Shown: positions 34,284 through 42,341, numbered from the stretch's first letter. The stretch is DNA of 64,000 nt from Nocardiopsis sp. NRRL B-16309 (GCF_001279585.1 NZ_LGEC01000137.1:110520-174519); one strand, 5' to 3'. The notes: generated by a model not told the origin, from the letters alone. Made by a program: numbers and translations.

Positions 34284-35681
34284 TCAGCGCGCCACGCCGT
34301 CACCCCCGCCCGACGAGGGCAGTCGGACCCGGAACCAGGCCCCCTCCTCGTGCGGGACCGCGCCGATCGTGCCGCCGTGCGCCGCCACCGCCTCGGCCGC
34401 GATGGACAGCCCCAGTCCCAGCCCCTCCCCGTCGTGCCCCGCGCCGTGCACCCGCCGCTCGAAGACGCGCTCGCCCAGGCCGGGCGGGATCCCCGGGCCG
34501 TCGTCGACCACGTCCACGATGCTGTGGCCGCCCTCCCGCGACAGGCGCAGGACGCCCTCGGTGCCCGGTGGCGTGTGCGCCCGCACGTTGGCCAACAGGT
34601 TGGCGACGACCTGGTGCAGGCGCTCGGGATCGCCGAGCACGATGTGCTCGTCCGGGCTCACCTCCACCCGCAGGCGGCGGTCGGGGTCCACGACCCGGGC
34701 ACTGCCCACCGCGGCCAGGCACACCTCCACCAGACACACCTCGCGCCGCTCCAGCGGGCGCGTCCGCTCCTGGCGCGCCAGCAGGGAGATCTCCTCCACC
34801 AACACAGCCATCCGCCGGGTCTCGGCCTCCATGTGGTGCAGCGCCTCGTCCCGGTCGGCCTCGCGTTCGAGCCCGCCCAGGCGCCACAGCTGCAGGTACC
34901 CCGTCAGGGCGGTCAGCGGTGTGCGCAGCTCGTGTCCGACGTCGCCGAGGAAGCGACGCAGCCGCTCCTCCGCGTAGCGCTGGCGCTCGAACCCCCGCTC
35001 CAGGCGCTCCAGCATCGTGTTGAACGACCGTCCCAGGCGGGCGATCTCGTGCGGCGCTCCCTCCAGCGCCACGCGTTCGCGCAGGCCCTCCGCGGCGATG
35101 GCCTCCACGGTCCTGGTCAGGGTCGACAGCGGGCGCAGCAGCCGGCGCTCGGCCCGCTCGGTGACCGTGGCCGCGACCGCCACGACCAGGTGGGTGGTCA
35201 ACAGGGCCAGGACGCCCCAGGCGGTGGTCCGCTCCTCCCACGGCGGCGCCCACGCGGCGACGAGGTAGCCGCCTTCGGGCAGCGCCGCCACCGCTACGCG
35301 GTGCACCCCGTCACCGACCGCGGCCACCCGTCCCTCGCGCGCCAGCTCGCGCAACAGGTCCGGATCGAAGTCGGCGACGGGGTCCGCGGCGCCCACACCG
35401 TGCAGGACGGTCCCCGCCTCGTCGACCACGAGCGTGTGCGAGTCCTCGGCCGCCCCGATCCGCGCGCCCTCGTCCAGGGGCCGGTCCAGCGCGGCGTCGG
35501 CGGCGTGCAGCTCCAGCTGCTCGACCACCAGCCGCTCGGTACGCGCGGCGAGGAAGAGGTAGAGCCCGGTGAAGGCCGCGGCGGCGACCAGGGACAGCAC
35601 CACCGGGGCGACCGTGAGCACCAGGCCGGGGCCGGAGCGGCGGGTGCCTCCGGGCCGGGGACGCAGGGGGAGGGGCGACAT
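34284..35681 (-). CDS. Sensor histidine kinase
   Basis: A 465-residue kinase with two membrane segments (about 20-45 and 157-178) around an outer sensor of about 110 residues, a HAMP-type linker, and a dimerisation helix with the phospho-accepting histidine in GDVGHELRTPLTALTGYL. The catalytic domain has N (NLLANVRAH), G1 (DDGPGIPP) and G2 (GLGLGLSIA) boxes. Its ATG overlaps the regulator stop codon (ATGA). Signal unknown. Confidence 0.95.
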   Translation of the reverse strand: MSPLPLRPRPGGTRRSGPGLVLTVAPVVLSLVAAAAFTGLYLFLAARTERLVVEQLELHAADAALDRPLDEGARIGAAEDSHTLVVDEAGTVLHGVGAADPVADFDPDLLRELAREGRVAAVGDGVHRVAVAALPEGGYLVAAWAPPWEERTTAWGVLALLTTHLVVAVAATVTERAERRLLRPLSTLTRTVEAIAAEGLRERVALEGAPHEIARLGRSFNTMLERLERGFERQRYAEERLRRFLGDVGHELRTPLTALTGYLQLWRLGGLEREADRDEALHHMEAETRRMAVLVEEISLLARQERTRPLERREVCLVEVCLAAVGSARVVDPDRRLRVEVSPDEHIVLGDPERLHQVVANLLANVRAHTPPGTEGVLRLSREGGHSIVDVVDDGPGIPPGLGERVFERRVHGAGHDGEGLGLGLSIAAEAVAAHGGTIGAVPHEEGAWFRVRLPSSGGGDGVAR

Positions 35682-36367
35682 CAGGCCCTCAGGAGGTAGC
35701 CGACACCGCGCACGGTGCGGATGAGCGAGCGGCCGTCGTCGCCGAGCTTGCGCCGCAGGTAGTAGACGTAGGTCTCCACCAGGCCCCCGTCACCCTCGAA
35801 GTCGCGCCCCCACACCCGGAGGAGGAGGTCCTCCTTGGACACCGTGCGGCCCGCGTTGCGCATCAGGTGCCCCAATACGCGGCATTCGGTGCCCGACAGG
35901 CGTACGGCGCCCCCGGGCCCGTGGACCTCGTGGGCGTCCTCGTCCAGTTCCAGCCCCGCGGCCCGCAGCGCCGGTTCGGGCTCGGCCCAGCCGGTGCGCC
36001 GCAGCAGCGCCCGGATCCGGGCCACGACCTCCCTGAGGTCGAAGGGCTTGGTGACGTAGTCGTCCCCCAGCTCCAGGCCCCGGACCTTGTCCTCGCTGGT
36101 GTCCCTGGCGGTCAGGAAGAGCACCGGGGCGTCCACGCCCGCGCCGCGCAGCCTGCGGCACAGGACGAAGCCGTCGGTGTCGGGCAGCATGACGTCCAGG
36201 AGGATGACGTCGGGTCCGGTCTCGCGGGTGCGTTCCAGGCACTCGGCGGCGGTCCGGGCCGTCACCACCTCGAAGCCGACGAACTCCAGGGTGACGGTGA
36301 GCATGGACAGGATGCCGGGGCTGTCGTCGACGACCAGAACGCGGGCGGTCTCTCGCGGGGAAGTCAC
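35681..36367 (-). CDS. OmpR-type response regulator
   Basis: A 228-residue regulator: receiver domain (10-120) with the phospho-acceptor aspartate in VILLDVMLPD and KPF lysine, then a winged-helix domain (140-226) ending RTVRGVGYLLRA. GTG 36367 is chosen; a longer frame runs into the neighbouring secreted-protein gene but is antisense noise. It is the cognate partner of the kinase downstream. Confidence 0.95.
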   Translation of the reverse strand: MTSPRETARVLVVDDSPGILSMLTVTLEFVGFEVVTARTAAECLERTRETGPDVILLDVMLPDTDGFVLCRRLRGAGVDAPVLFLTARDTSEDKVRGLELGDDYVTKPFDLREVVARIRALLRRTGWAEPEPALRAAGLELDEDAHEVHGPGGAVRLSGTECRVLGHLMRNAGRTVSKEDLLLRVWGRDFEGDGGLVETYVYYLRRKLGDDGRSLIRTVRGVGYLLRA

Positions 36368-36429
36368 TTGAGTATTCAACCTTAGTCCGGGAGCGCGCCC
36401 GGACACCCCCGCGCGGCCCCCGCCCGGGC

Positions 36430-36960
36430 TCAGCTCTGCGGCAGACTCGTCAGGTCCAGCCAGAGGTAGAAGAGGTCGTCGGAGGGCACGCGCACGTTCC
36501 GCCAGCGGCCGTTCTGCCCGCTGGTGCAGTCCCGGGAGCCGTAGGTCGTGACGGTGAGGGCGGTGCCGTCGGTCCAGGCGGGATTGGACCGCTGCGCGCC
36601 GTCGACGTCGCTGACGCTCTGGAACCCGTCCGCCTGGTTGGTGTGGGCGATCAGACCGCTGTTCACACTCGCCCAGTCGGCTCCGTCGTTGTGGCCCGTG
36701 TACATGTAGCAGGTGTCGATCGACTGCTCGTACAGGGTCCGGTACCCCTCGCCGATGATGTCGTAGGCGGTCCACCCGCGTCCGCTGATGAAGACGGACT
36801 GGGCGTTGCCGGGGGTCTTCACCCGCAGGAAGTGCGAGCCGTCCCGTGCCTGGGCGGGAGACGCCGCGGCCACGGCCACGGCCGATGTCATCGCCAGCGC
36901 GGCCAGGGCCGCCGCTACGCGGGTCCGCCAGGTGGCGCGGTGGGGGGTCCTCGGCGTCAT
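36430..36960 (-). CDS. Secreted protein of unknown function
   Basis: A 176-residue exported protein. The signal peptide (1-39) ends ASPAQA|RD. The mature part is beta-rich, with two cysteines (CYMYTGHN and SRDCTSG) and several Trp/Tyr. ATG 36960 follows GAAGGAGACA. Homology not recognised. It is divergent from the aerolysin-like gene and shares its control region. Confidence 0.78.
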   Translation of the reverse strand: MTPRTPHRATWRTRVAAALAALAMTSAVAVAAASPAQARDGSHFLRVKTPGNAQSVFISGRGWTAYDIIGEGYRTLYEQSIDTCYMYTGHNDGADWASVNSGLIAHTNQADGFQSVSDVDGAQRSNPAWTDGTALTVTTYGSRDCTSGQNGRWRNVRVPSDDLFYLWLDLTSLPQS

Positions 36961-37049
36961 CGCTGTGTCTCCTTCGGTGGGGGGCACCCGTGGTCGGTGT
37001 CGGCCACCGTAGTGACGCGCCCAGCGGATCGGTACCACAACCGCACAGA

Positions 37050-37066
37050 ATCCGACATCTTCGGAT
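37050..37066. promoter_or_regulatory. Inverted repeat between the two secreted-protein genes
   Basis: ATCCGA and TCGGAT arms with a 5-nt spacer, roughly midway between the divergent starts at 36960 and 37166. Candidate shared operator; no consensus recognised. Confidence 0.4.
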
Positions 37067-37165
37067 GGTCAGGGGCGCGACCACGCGCGAATACTCGTCG
37101 TGGGCACGACATCACGAAGTGTCCAGCAGTGACTCCTGCGTTCCCCCGACAGAAAAGGAGTGAGC

Positions 37166-38062
37166 GTGCTGCTGAAGAGAACACTGACAGCCGCGGTGGT
37201 GTGCATGATGGCGGTCACGACCGGCCTGGCCGCCGCCTCGCCCGCCCACGCCGACTTCCGGGACCTCGGCATCGAGGACCTCAGGAACCCGGCCGACGGC
37301 GACCACCGCGAGGGCTGGAGCACCGACAGGGTGCTGGCCGAGTTCTGCGGCGACGGCAGCAGGGACACCCGCGACTTCTACCTCAACGTGCAGACCGGCG
37401 AGGTGCGCGACAGCAGCGCAGGCGGGCGCGCTCCGGTGCACAACGTGCGCAACGGCGAGCGCGCGCTGAACCCGCCGTGGGAGCACGTGCGCGGCCGCTG
37501 CCGCTACGACCGCACGGACCTGCGCTCGCAGTGGACGGGCCACTGGTGGAAGCGGGTCTCCGAGCCCGTGACCAACTGCACCGGAACCCAACAGGGCAGC
37601 CGGGGCATCAGGCTCGACTACACCAAGACCGCGACCTTCACCGAGAGCATCTCGGTCGCCGTGGGCGCCGAGACCGGCTTCTCCGGGGCCTTCACCGCGA
37701 GCGTCACCGTCGAGATGGGCGCCGAGTGGTCCGACACCGAGACCCGCACCCACTCCGACTGGTTCAACATCGATCCCGCCGGCGGCAGGACCGCCTGGTG
37801 GGAGGCCCAGTACCAGACCGTCACGGTGCGGCAGAACCCGAGCTTCGACGTCGAGCACTACTCGTGGGCCTGGCAGGCCAACGACTACGGCAACCAGGTC
37901 TGGACCGACACCTGGCGCGGCCGTCCCAACCAGTACGAGGTCTTCTCCTACGGGTTCTACGTCGACGGGACCGCCAACGTCCTGGTCGGCGACCCGGGCC
38001 GGCCCAGGATCCTGCGGAGCAGGATCGACGACCGCGCCAACACCTGGGAGGACTGCAACTAG
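37166..38062 (+). CDS. Secreted protein with aerolysin/ETX-MTX2-like pore-forming features
   Basis: A 298-residue exported protein with a signal peptide (1-30, ending ASPAHA). The middle (about 150-235) is a Ser/Thr-rich stretch of alternating polar/apolar residues, SVAVGAETGFSGAFTASVTV followed by EMGAEWSDTETRTHSDWFNI. This resembles the amphipathic hairpin region of aerolysin, epsilon-toxin and MTX2 proteins. Four cysteines could form disulphides. Start GTG 37166 is set by AAAAGGAG 6 nt upstream; GTG 37160 lies inside that site. A pore-forming role is inference; no activity is known. Confidence 0.65.
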   Translation: MLLKRTLTAAVVCMMAVTTGLAAASPAHADFRDLGIEDLRNPADGDHREGWSTDRVLAEFCGDGSRDTRDFYLNVQTGEVRDSSAGGRAPVHNVRNGERALNPPWEHVRGRCRYDRTDLRSQWTGHWWKRVSEPVTNCTGTQQGSRGIRLDYTKTATFTESISVAVGAETGFSGAFTASVTVEMGAEWSDTETRTHSDWFNIDPAGGRTAWWEAQYQTVTVRQNPSFDVEHYSWAWQANDYGNQVWTDTWRGRPNQYEVFSYGFYVDGTANVLVGDPGRPRILRSRIDDRANTWEDCN

Positions 38063-38197
38063 GTCGTGTTGTGCGCGGCATCGCGGGCTCGCGGCCGTCA
38101 GGCCGCCTCTCGCTGCGCGAGTGCCCCCGCGACACGGCTCAGGACGAGCGACCGCACCCGGGCCGCGACCAGGAGGGAGCCGCCGCGAGCGGACGGG

Positions 38198-38244
38198 ACG
38201 GGCCCGCCCGGGGCACGGCACCGCCGTGCCGCGGGCGGGCCCGT
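38198..38244 (+). terminator. Long hairpin terminator
   Basis: 21 of 22 positions pair (38198-38219 with 38223-38244), with a 3-nt ACC loop, 135 nt after the secreted-protein stop. Confidence 0.65.
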
Positions 38245-38304
38245 GCGCGCCCCCGCCCCGAGACACGCGCGGTGCGGCATCATCGACGGGACGGACGGGC
38301 GCCT

Positions 38305-38324
38305 GTAGTTTAATTTTGAACTAC
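38305..38324. promoter_or_regulatory. MarR-type operator candidate upstream of the dioxygenase gene
   Basis: GTAGTTTAATTTTGAACTAC is a near-perfect 20-nt dyad, the most AT-rich spot for kilobases, 44 nt before the ATG. AT-rich dyads of this length are typical of MarR-family repressors such as those that sense quinones. No MarR gene is in the window. Confidence 0.55.
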
Positions 38325-38368
38325 TTCCCGGTGCCAGTCCGGGCGAGAGCTCGACGGAAGGTGACGAC

Positions 38369-39319
38369 ATGGACGTGCGGCCCTCGGGGATCCACCACGT
38401 GACCGCGATCGCCGGCGACCCCCAGGCCAACGCGGACTTCTACCTCAACGCCCTGGGCATGCGCATGGTCAAGCGCACGGTCAACTTCGACGCCCCGGAG
38501 ACCTACCACTTCTACTACGGCGACCGCGCGGGCCACCCCGGCACCATCATGACCTTCTTCCCCTGGCCCGACGCGCCACAGGGGCGGCGCGGCGCCGGCC
38601 AGGCCACCACCACGACCCTCTCCGTTCCCGAGGGCTCCCTGGGCTGGTGGGCCGAGCACCTGGCCGCCCTGGAGGTGCCCACCACACGGCCCGCCGAGCG
38701 CGGATCGGAGGACGTGCTCAGCCTGCGCGACCCCGACGGCCTGGTCATCGAACTCGCCGCCAGCGCCGACTACCACGACACCGACCCCTGGGACGGCGCC
38801 GGCGTCCCCGCCGAGCACGCCGTCCGCGGCATCCGCGCGGTCACCCTCACCGAGAACGACGTCGAGGGCACCGCCGAGATGCTCGGCGGGCAGCTGGGCT
38901 TCCACCTGGCCGAGGAGGTCGGCGACCGCCTGCGCTTTCGTACCGGCGACGCCGGAGCCGGGGTGGGCACCATCGTCGACGTGCTGGCCCGGCCCCGCGC
39001 CGAGCGCGGCCTGGTGGCCGCCGGAACGGTGCACCACGTCGCCTACCGCGCCCCGGACGGGCCCGTCCAGCGGGCCTGGCGCGAGCGGCTGGTGGACGAC
39101 GGCGTGGGCGTGACCGAGATCCGCGACCGCTGCTACTTCACCTCGATCTACTTCCGTGAGCCCGGCGGGGTCCTGCTGGAGATCGCCACCGACGGGCCCG
39201 GCTTCGACTACGACGAGCCTCTGCTGGACCTGGGCCGCTCCCTCAAGCTCCCGCCGTGGATGGAGCCCGACCGCGACCAGATCGCCGCCCGCCTGCCCGA
39301 GGTCCGGGTCGCGCAGTGA
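38369..39319 (+). CDS. MhqO-like ring-cleaving dioxygenase (VOC family)
   Basis: A 316-residue protein with two vicinal-oxygen-chelate modules, each starting with a GIHHVTAI / GTVHHVAYR histidine. Candidate metal ligands are His10 and His245 with a late glutamate in GGVLLEIATDGP. B. subtilis MhqO-type proteins are thought to open hydroquinones. The stop overlaps the following GTG by 4 nt. An AT-rich dyad upstream suggests derepression by quinone-like electrophiles. Confidence 0.88.
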   Translation: MDVRPSGIHHVTAIAGDPQANADFYLNALGMRMVKRTVNFDAPETYHFYYGDRAGHPGTIMTFFPWPDAPQGRRGAGQATTTTLSVPEGSLGWWAEHLAALEVPTTRPAERGSEDVLSLRDPDGLVIELAASADYHDTDPWDGAGVPAEHAVRGIRAVTLTENDVEGTAEMLGGQLGFHLAEEVGDRLRFRTGDAGAGVGTIVDVLARPRAERGLVAAGTVHHVAYRAPDGPVQRAWRERLVDDGVGVTEIRDRCYFTSIYFREPGGVLLEIATDGPGFDYDEPLLDLGRSLKLPPWMEPDRDQIAARLPEVRVAQ

Positions 39320-39948
39320 CCACCACCGACGACTTCGTCCATGTGTTCGAGCCCGCGGCCGAGCCCGGAGCGCCCACCGTGCTGCTGCTCCACGGCACCG
39401 GCGCCGACGAGCACGACCTGCTGCCCCTGGGCCGCGCCCTGGCGCCCGGCGCCGCCCTGCTCTCGCCGCGCGGCAAGGTCGACGAACACGGCGCCCACCG
39501 CTGGTTCCGCCGCCTGCGCGAGGGCGTCTTCGACGTCGACGACCTCATCGCCCGGGCGGCCGAGCTGGCGGCCTTCGTCACCGCCGCGGCCCGTGCCTAC
39601 GACCTGGACCCGGGGCGGATCGTGGCGAGCGGGTTCTCCAACGGAGCCAACACGGCCGCGGCCCTGCTGCTGCTCCACCCGGACCTGCTGGCCGGTGCCG
39701 CGCTCTTCGCCGCCGGAGCGCCCCTGCAGGGCCGCGAGCCCGAGCCGGTGGACCTGTCCGGCACACGCGTCTTCCTGGGCGCGGGACGGACCGACCCCAT
39801 CACCACCGTCGACCAGGCGCGCCTGCTGGCCGCCCAACTGGGGGAGCGGGGCGCCCAGGTGACGGCTCGCGAACACCCCGGTGGACACGGGATCCCGCCG
39901 CAGGTGCTGGCCGACGCCCGCCGGTGGTGGTCCGCCGGGGAGTTCTGA
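39316..39948 (+). CDS. MhqD-like phospholipase/carboxylesterase
   Basis: A 210-residue alpha/beta hydrolase. The oxyanion loop is LLLHGTGADEHDLLPL, the nucleophile elbow SGFSNGA (serine near 111), an aspartate in AGRTDPITTVD and histidine in HPGGHGIP complete the triad. GTG 39316 overlaps the dioxygenase stop (GTGA). With its neighbour it forms the mhqO/mhqD-type pair that handles quinones or other electrophiles; the exact ester is unknown. Confidence 0.88.
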   Translation: MTTTDDFVHVFEPAAEPGAPTVLLLHGTGADEHDLLPLGRALAPGAALLSPRGKVDEHGAHRWFRRLREGVFDVDDLIARAAELAAFVTAAARAYDLDPGRIVASGFSNGANTAAALLLLHPDLLAGAALFAAGAPLQGREPEPVDLSGTRVFLGAGRTDPITTVDQARLLAAQLGERGAQVTAREHPGGHGIPPQVLADARRWWSAGEF

Positions 39949-40043
39949 CCGCCAACCCGGGTGTCGCGGCGGTGTCCGCTCTCTGGTTACGTGGACGTGC
40001 ACTGACCTGTGGCGATCCAGCGTAGAACGGAGACCTGTCCCCC

Positions 40044-40802
40044 ATGGCGGCACCACACGAGAGCGGCGAGCGCGAAGAGCGCGGACAGAGGGATGGCGCG
40101 ACCGGATTCGGCGAGCGCGTCGAACGCTGGGAACGGCGCGTGGAGATCCCGATGCTGTTCCTGGCCGGAGCGTTCCTGGTGGCCTACGCCTGGCCCGTCA
40201 TCGACCCCGGCCTGGAGGGCGACCTGCGCTCCTCCCTGCGCGTCCTGTCGTGGACGGTGTGGGTGGCGTTCGCGGTCGACTTCTGGATCCGGCTCACCCT
40301 GGCCGAGAACCGCGTGCGGTACGCGCTCCGCAACTGGTACGACGTGCTGCTGATCCTGGTCCCCATGTTCCGCACGCTGCGCTTGCTGCGGCTGCTCGCC
40401 CTCCTGCGCATGCTCAACCGCGCCATGGCGGGAACGCTGAGCGGCAGGGCCTCGGTCTACGTGGCGGGCGCGGCGGCGCTGACGACCTTCCTGGGCGCGA
40501 TCGCCGTGCTGGACGTCGAACAGCACGCCCCCGGCGCGAACATCACCGAGTTCGGCGACGCCCTGTGGTGGTCGGTGGTCACGGTGACGACCGTGGGCTA
40601 CGGCGACTTCTACCCGGTCACCCTCCAGGGCCGCCTGGTGGCGGTGGTGCTGATGATCATGGGGATCTCGCTCGTGGGCGTGCTCACGGCGGCGGTGGCG
40701 TCCTCGTTCGTCTCCAGCATCCAGCGCCAGGACGCCGAGGACGCGAAGAACGCCGAGGACGCGAAGAACGCCCAGGACGCGAAGAACGCCCAGGACGGCT
40801 GA
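40044..40802 (+). CDS. Voltage-gated-like potassium channel with C-terminal repeats
   Basis: A 252-residue channel. The selectivity filter is TVGYGD (about residue 188). Several membrane segments include an S4-like helix, RTLRLLRLLALLRMLNR, with arginine roughly every third residue, so voltage sensing is plausible. The tail consists of a DAKNA(E/Q) repeat (EDAKNA units) predicted to form a helical coiled tail. Bacterial channels of this size are usually tetrameric. An apparent tandem DNA repeat underlies the tail. Confidence 0.9.
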   Translation: MAAPHESGEREERGQRDGATGFGERVERWERRVEIPMLFLAGAFLVAYAWPVIDPGLEGDLRSSLRVLSWTVWVAFAVDFWIRLTLAENRVRYALRNWYDVLLILVPMFRTLRLLRLLALLRMLNRAMAGTLSGRASVYVAGAAALTTFLGAIAVLDVEQHAPGANITEFGDALWWSVVTVTTVGYGDFYPVTLQGRLVAVVLMIMGISLVGVLTAAVASSFVSSIQRQDAEDAKNAEDAKNAQDAKNAQDG

Positions 40803-40882
40803 GCCGCGGACACGGACGGTCGCGGACCAGGGTCCGGACCCCGCACGCCGACCGCGGCCTCCGCCGATGACGGCGCGCGGAC

Positions 40883-40921
40883 GTCGGCGGTGCCGCCGAC
40901 GCGGGCGGTCTCACCGCCCGC
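40883..40921. terminator. Two adjacent hairpins between channel and RHH genes
   Basis: GTCGGCGG/CCGCCGAC (40883-40890 and 40893-40900) and a 9-bp stem GCGGGCGGT/ACCGCCCGC (40901-40909 and 40913-40921) lie between convergent genes. Confidence 0.55.
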
Positions 40922-40942
40922 GGTCTCACGGCCACGGGGGAC

Positions 40943-41200
40943 TCACAGGAGCACGATCTTCTGCAGCTCCCCGCTCCCGCCCTCCTGCACGAAGACGCTC
41001 GCTCCGTTCTGGACGGCCTCCTCCAACCAGGCGTTGACCTGGATGGCGCGGTTGATCGTGTCCGTCTTGTTCCGTGCTGTGAGCTTGACGGTCTCTTCGA
41101 GCTTCTCGTGGGACTTCTCGGTCAGGTTGACGGTCACCCGATGCACCTTGGTGACCGCGGCCTGGTCCTCGGTCTCCTGACGCGGTTGCGTGCCGGCCAT
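40943..41200 (-). CDS. Ribbon-helix-helix-like small protein
   Basis: An 85-residue protein. The core KVHRVTVNLTEKSHEKLEE then NKTDTINRAIQVNAWLEEAVQ has the strand-helix-helix pattern of RHH/CopG-like proteins with a T-x-T-I-N turn. It ends in GGSGELQKIVLL. ATG 41200 has GAAGGTGG upstream. Such proteins occur as DNA-binding regulators or antitoxins; no toxin is next to it. It is divergent from the two acidic-motif genes. Confidence 0.78.
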   Translation of the reverse strand: MAGTQPRQETEDQAAVTKVHRVTVNLTEKSHEKLEETVKLTARNKTDTINRAIQVNAWLEEAVQNGASVFVQEGGSGELQKIVLL

Positions 41201-41391
41201 GATCGCCACCTTCCTGACGTAGCGCCGATGCTGACATGCTGCCCGAAGTCGGCGCTGGTACGCGTTGAGAACAGCCAATGTGCATCAATCATACATACGT
41301 TGACTGTATCTGGCGACGCGCCACCGTAGATGCTTGCAATGGGTCACCTTCTGAACGCCAATGGTCATCGACTGACGGGGGCGGGGGTGGC

Positions 41392-41511
41392 ATGCCGGAG
41401 GACGTTCAGGAGGACCGGCTCGTGGTTCTGAGCGAGGAGGACCTCAGCGACGAGGTGCCGACGCACGAGGCGGACGATCCGATCCGCGTCGAGCGCCCAG
41501 GGAGCGCCTGA
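41392..41511 (+). CDS. Small acidic protein sharing the EDLxDEVP motif
   Basis: A 39-residue acidic protein beginning MPEDVQEDRLVVL and containing SEEDLSDEVPTHEADDP. The next gene encodes DDLSGEVP and SEDLEDEVP. The weak GGGGGTGG-like ribosome site makes the start less certain. It ends 3 nt before the next ATG. Unrecognised; because the motif is repeated in the neighbour, a real gene is likely. Confidence 0.55.
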   Translation: MPEDVQEDRLVVLSEEDLSDEVPTHEADDPIRVERPGSA

Positions 41512-41514
41512 CCG

Positions 41515-41994
41515 ATGGGATCCGACATGGACGACCTCAGCGGCGAAGTACCGCACGGGGCGACGGGGGCCGAGGTCGAGGTGGCGAGTTCCGAGGACCT
41601 GGAGGACGAGGTTCCGGCGGAGCCCGCGCCGCCGGCCTCCTCGCGACCCGGGGTCCCGGATCCGCCTCCTCACGTGATGCTGCGGCCGCCCGAGGTCCAG
41701 CAGTTCGGCCTCGGCCTTCCGGGAGGGTTCGGTGTCAGCTACCAGGCGCAGTCCGAGGCCGGCTCCTCCCACAACCTGACCACGGTCCTGGTGAACGTCC
41801 TGGCCCTGGCCGCGGGGAGCGGATACGCGGTGGCGGGACTCTTCTGGATCAGCTCCGTGGTCGGGTCGCCCCTGTGGGTCCCCGTCGGCGGACTGGCCGT
41901 GCTCGTCGCCGTGGGGACCGCCACGATCCTCTCCGTCAGGTGGTCGCGGGGGCGGAGGGGTCCGGAGGGGGAGGACCAGGCCACACGGGACTGA
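41515..41994 (+). CDS. Membrane protein with repeated acidic DLxxEVP motif
   Basis: A 159-residue protein. The N-terminal half (1-75) is acidic and proline-rich with two copies of the motif (DDLSGEVP and SEDLEDEVP). Two membrane segments follow (about 85-108 and 115-138), with a short basic tail (RWSRGRRG). ATG 41515 has AGGGAG 10 nt upstream. No family recognised. It may act with the 39-residue protein and the divergent RHH protein. Confidence 0.7.
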   Translation: MGSDMDDLSGEVPHGATGAEVEVASSEDLEDEVPAEPAPPASSRPGVPDPPPHVMLRPPEVQQFGLGLPGGFGVSYQAQSEAGSSHNLTTVLVNVLALAAGSGYAVAGLFWISSVVGSPLWVPVGGLAVLVAVGTATILSVRWSRGRRGPEGEDQATRD

Positions 41995-42341
41995 AGGGCC
42001 GCCGGCGTCTGCGCCGTCCGTGCCGGTTCCGCGGGTGAGCGCGGCACCGCCTCCCGCGGGGGAGCACGCCTGGCGGAGGGCGGGCCGCGGGTGCGCTCGA
42101 CCGGCCGAGGGGCCTGTGCTCCTCGCGTCGGTCTCACGCCGAGCGCGTCGGAGCCGGAGGCTCCACGGGCGGCAGATGGGGGCGGTCCCGGATGCGCTTT
42201 CAAGATCTACGTCGTAAAGGTGGCTGAACGGCTGAATGTCCAGCGAGGCGCGGCTCACAGGGGCCCTCTCGCTAGAATCGCCACGACACACCCCGCGCAC
42301 CGAAAAGAACCCATGATCCCCTCACGCCCCCAGGCCCACCC
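41995..42341. other. Non-coding interval carrying repeat copy 1
   Basis: 347 nt without a convincing gene. Near 42199-42224 it carries the first copy of a 26-bp repeat also found at 60348-60373. The sequence around the repeat is AT-richer than its flanks. Confidence 0.45.
42199..42224 (+). repeat. 26-bp dispersed repeat, copy 1
   Basis: Core ATCTACGTCGTAAAGGTGGC preceded by TTCAAG. Copy 2 at 60348-60373 differs only at one position (TTCAAA). Both are on the + strand, outside genes, 118 nt (to TauE) and 187 nt (to the dehydratase) ahead of the next + strand gene. Function unknown. Confidence 0.8.

Larger units (their letters stand above)
38063..38368. other. Interval holding a long hairpin and a MarR-like dyad
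   Basis: 306 nt with no gene. It has the terminator of the secreted-protein gene at 38198-38244 and the operator candidate at 38305-38324. Confidence 0.4.

Noticed and set aside
41278..41391. Upstream extension of the 39-residue acidic protein
   Set aside because: The sequence before 41392 is AT-rich, promoter-like DNA; the extension has no sensible composition.
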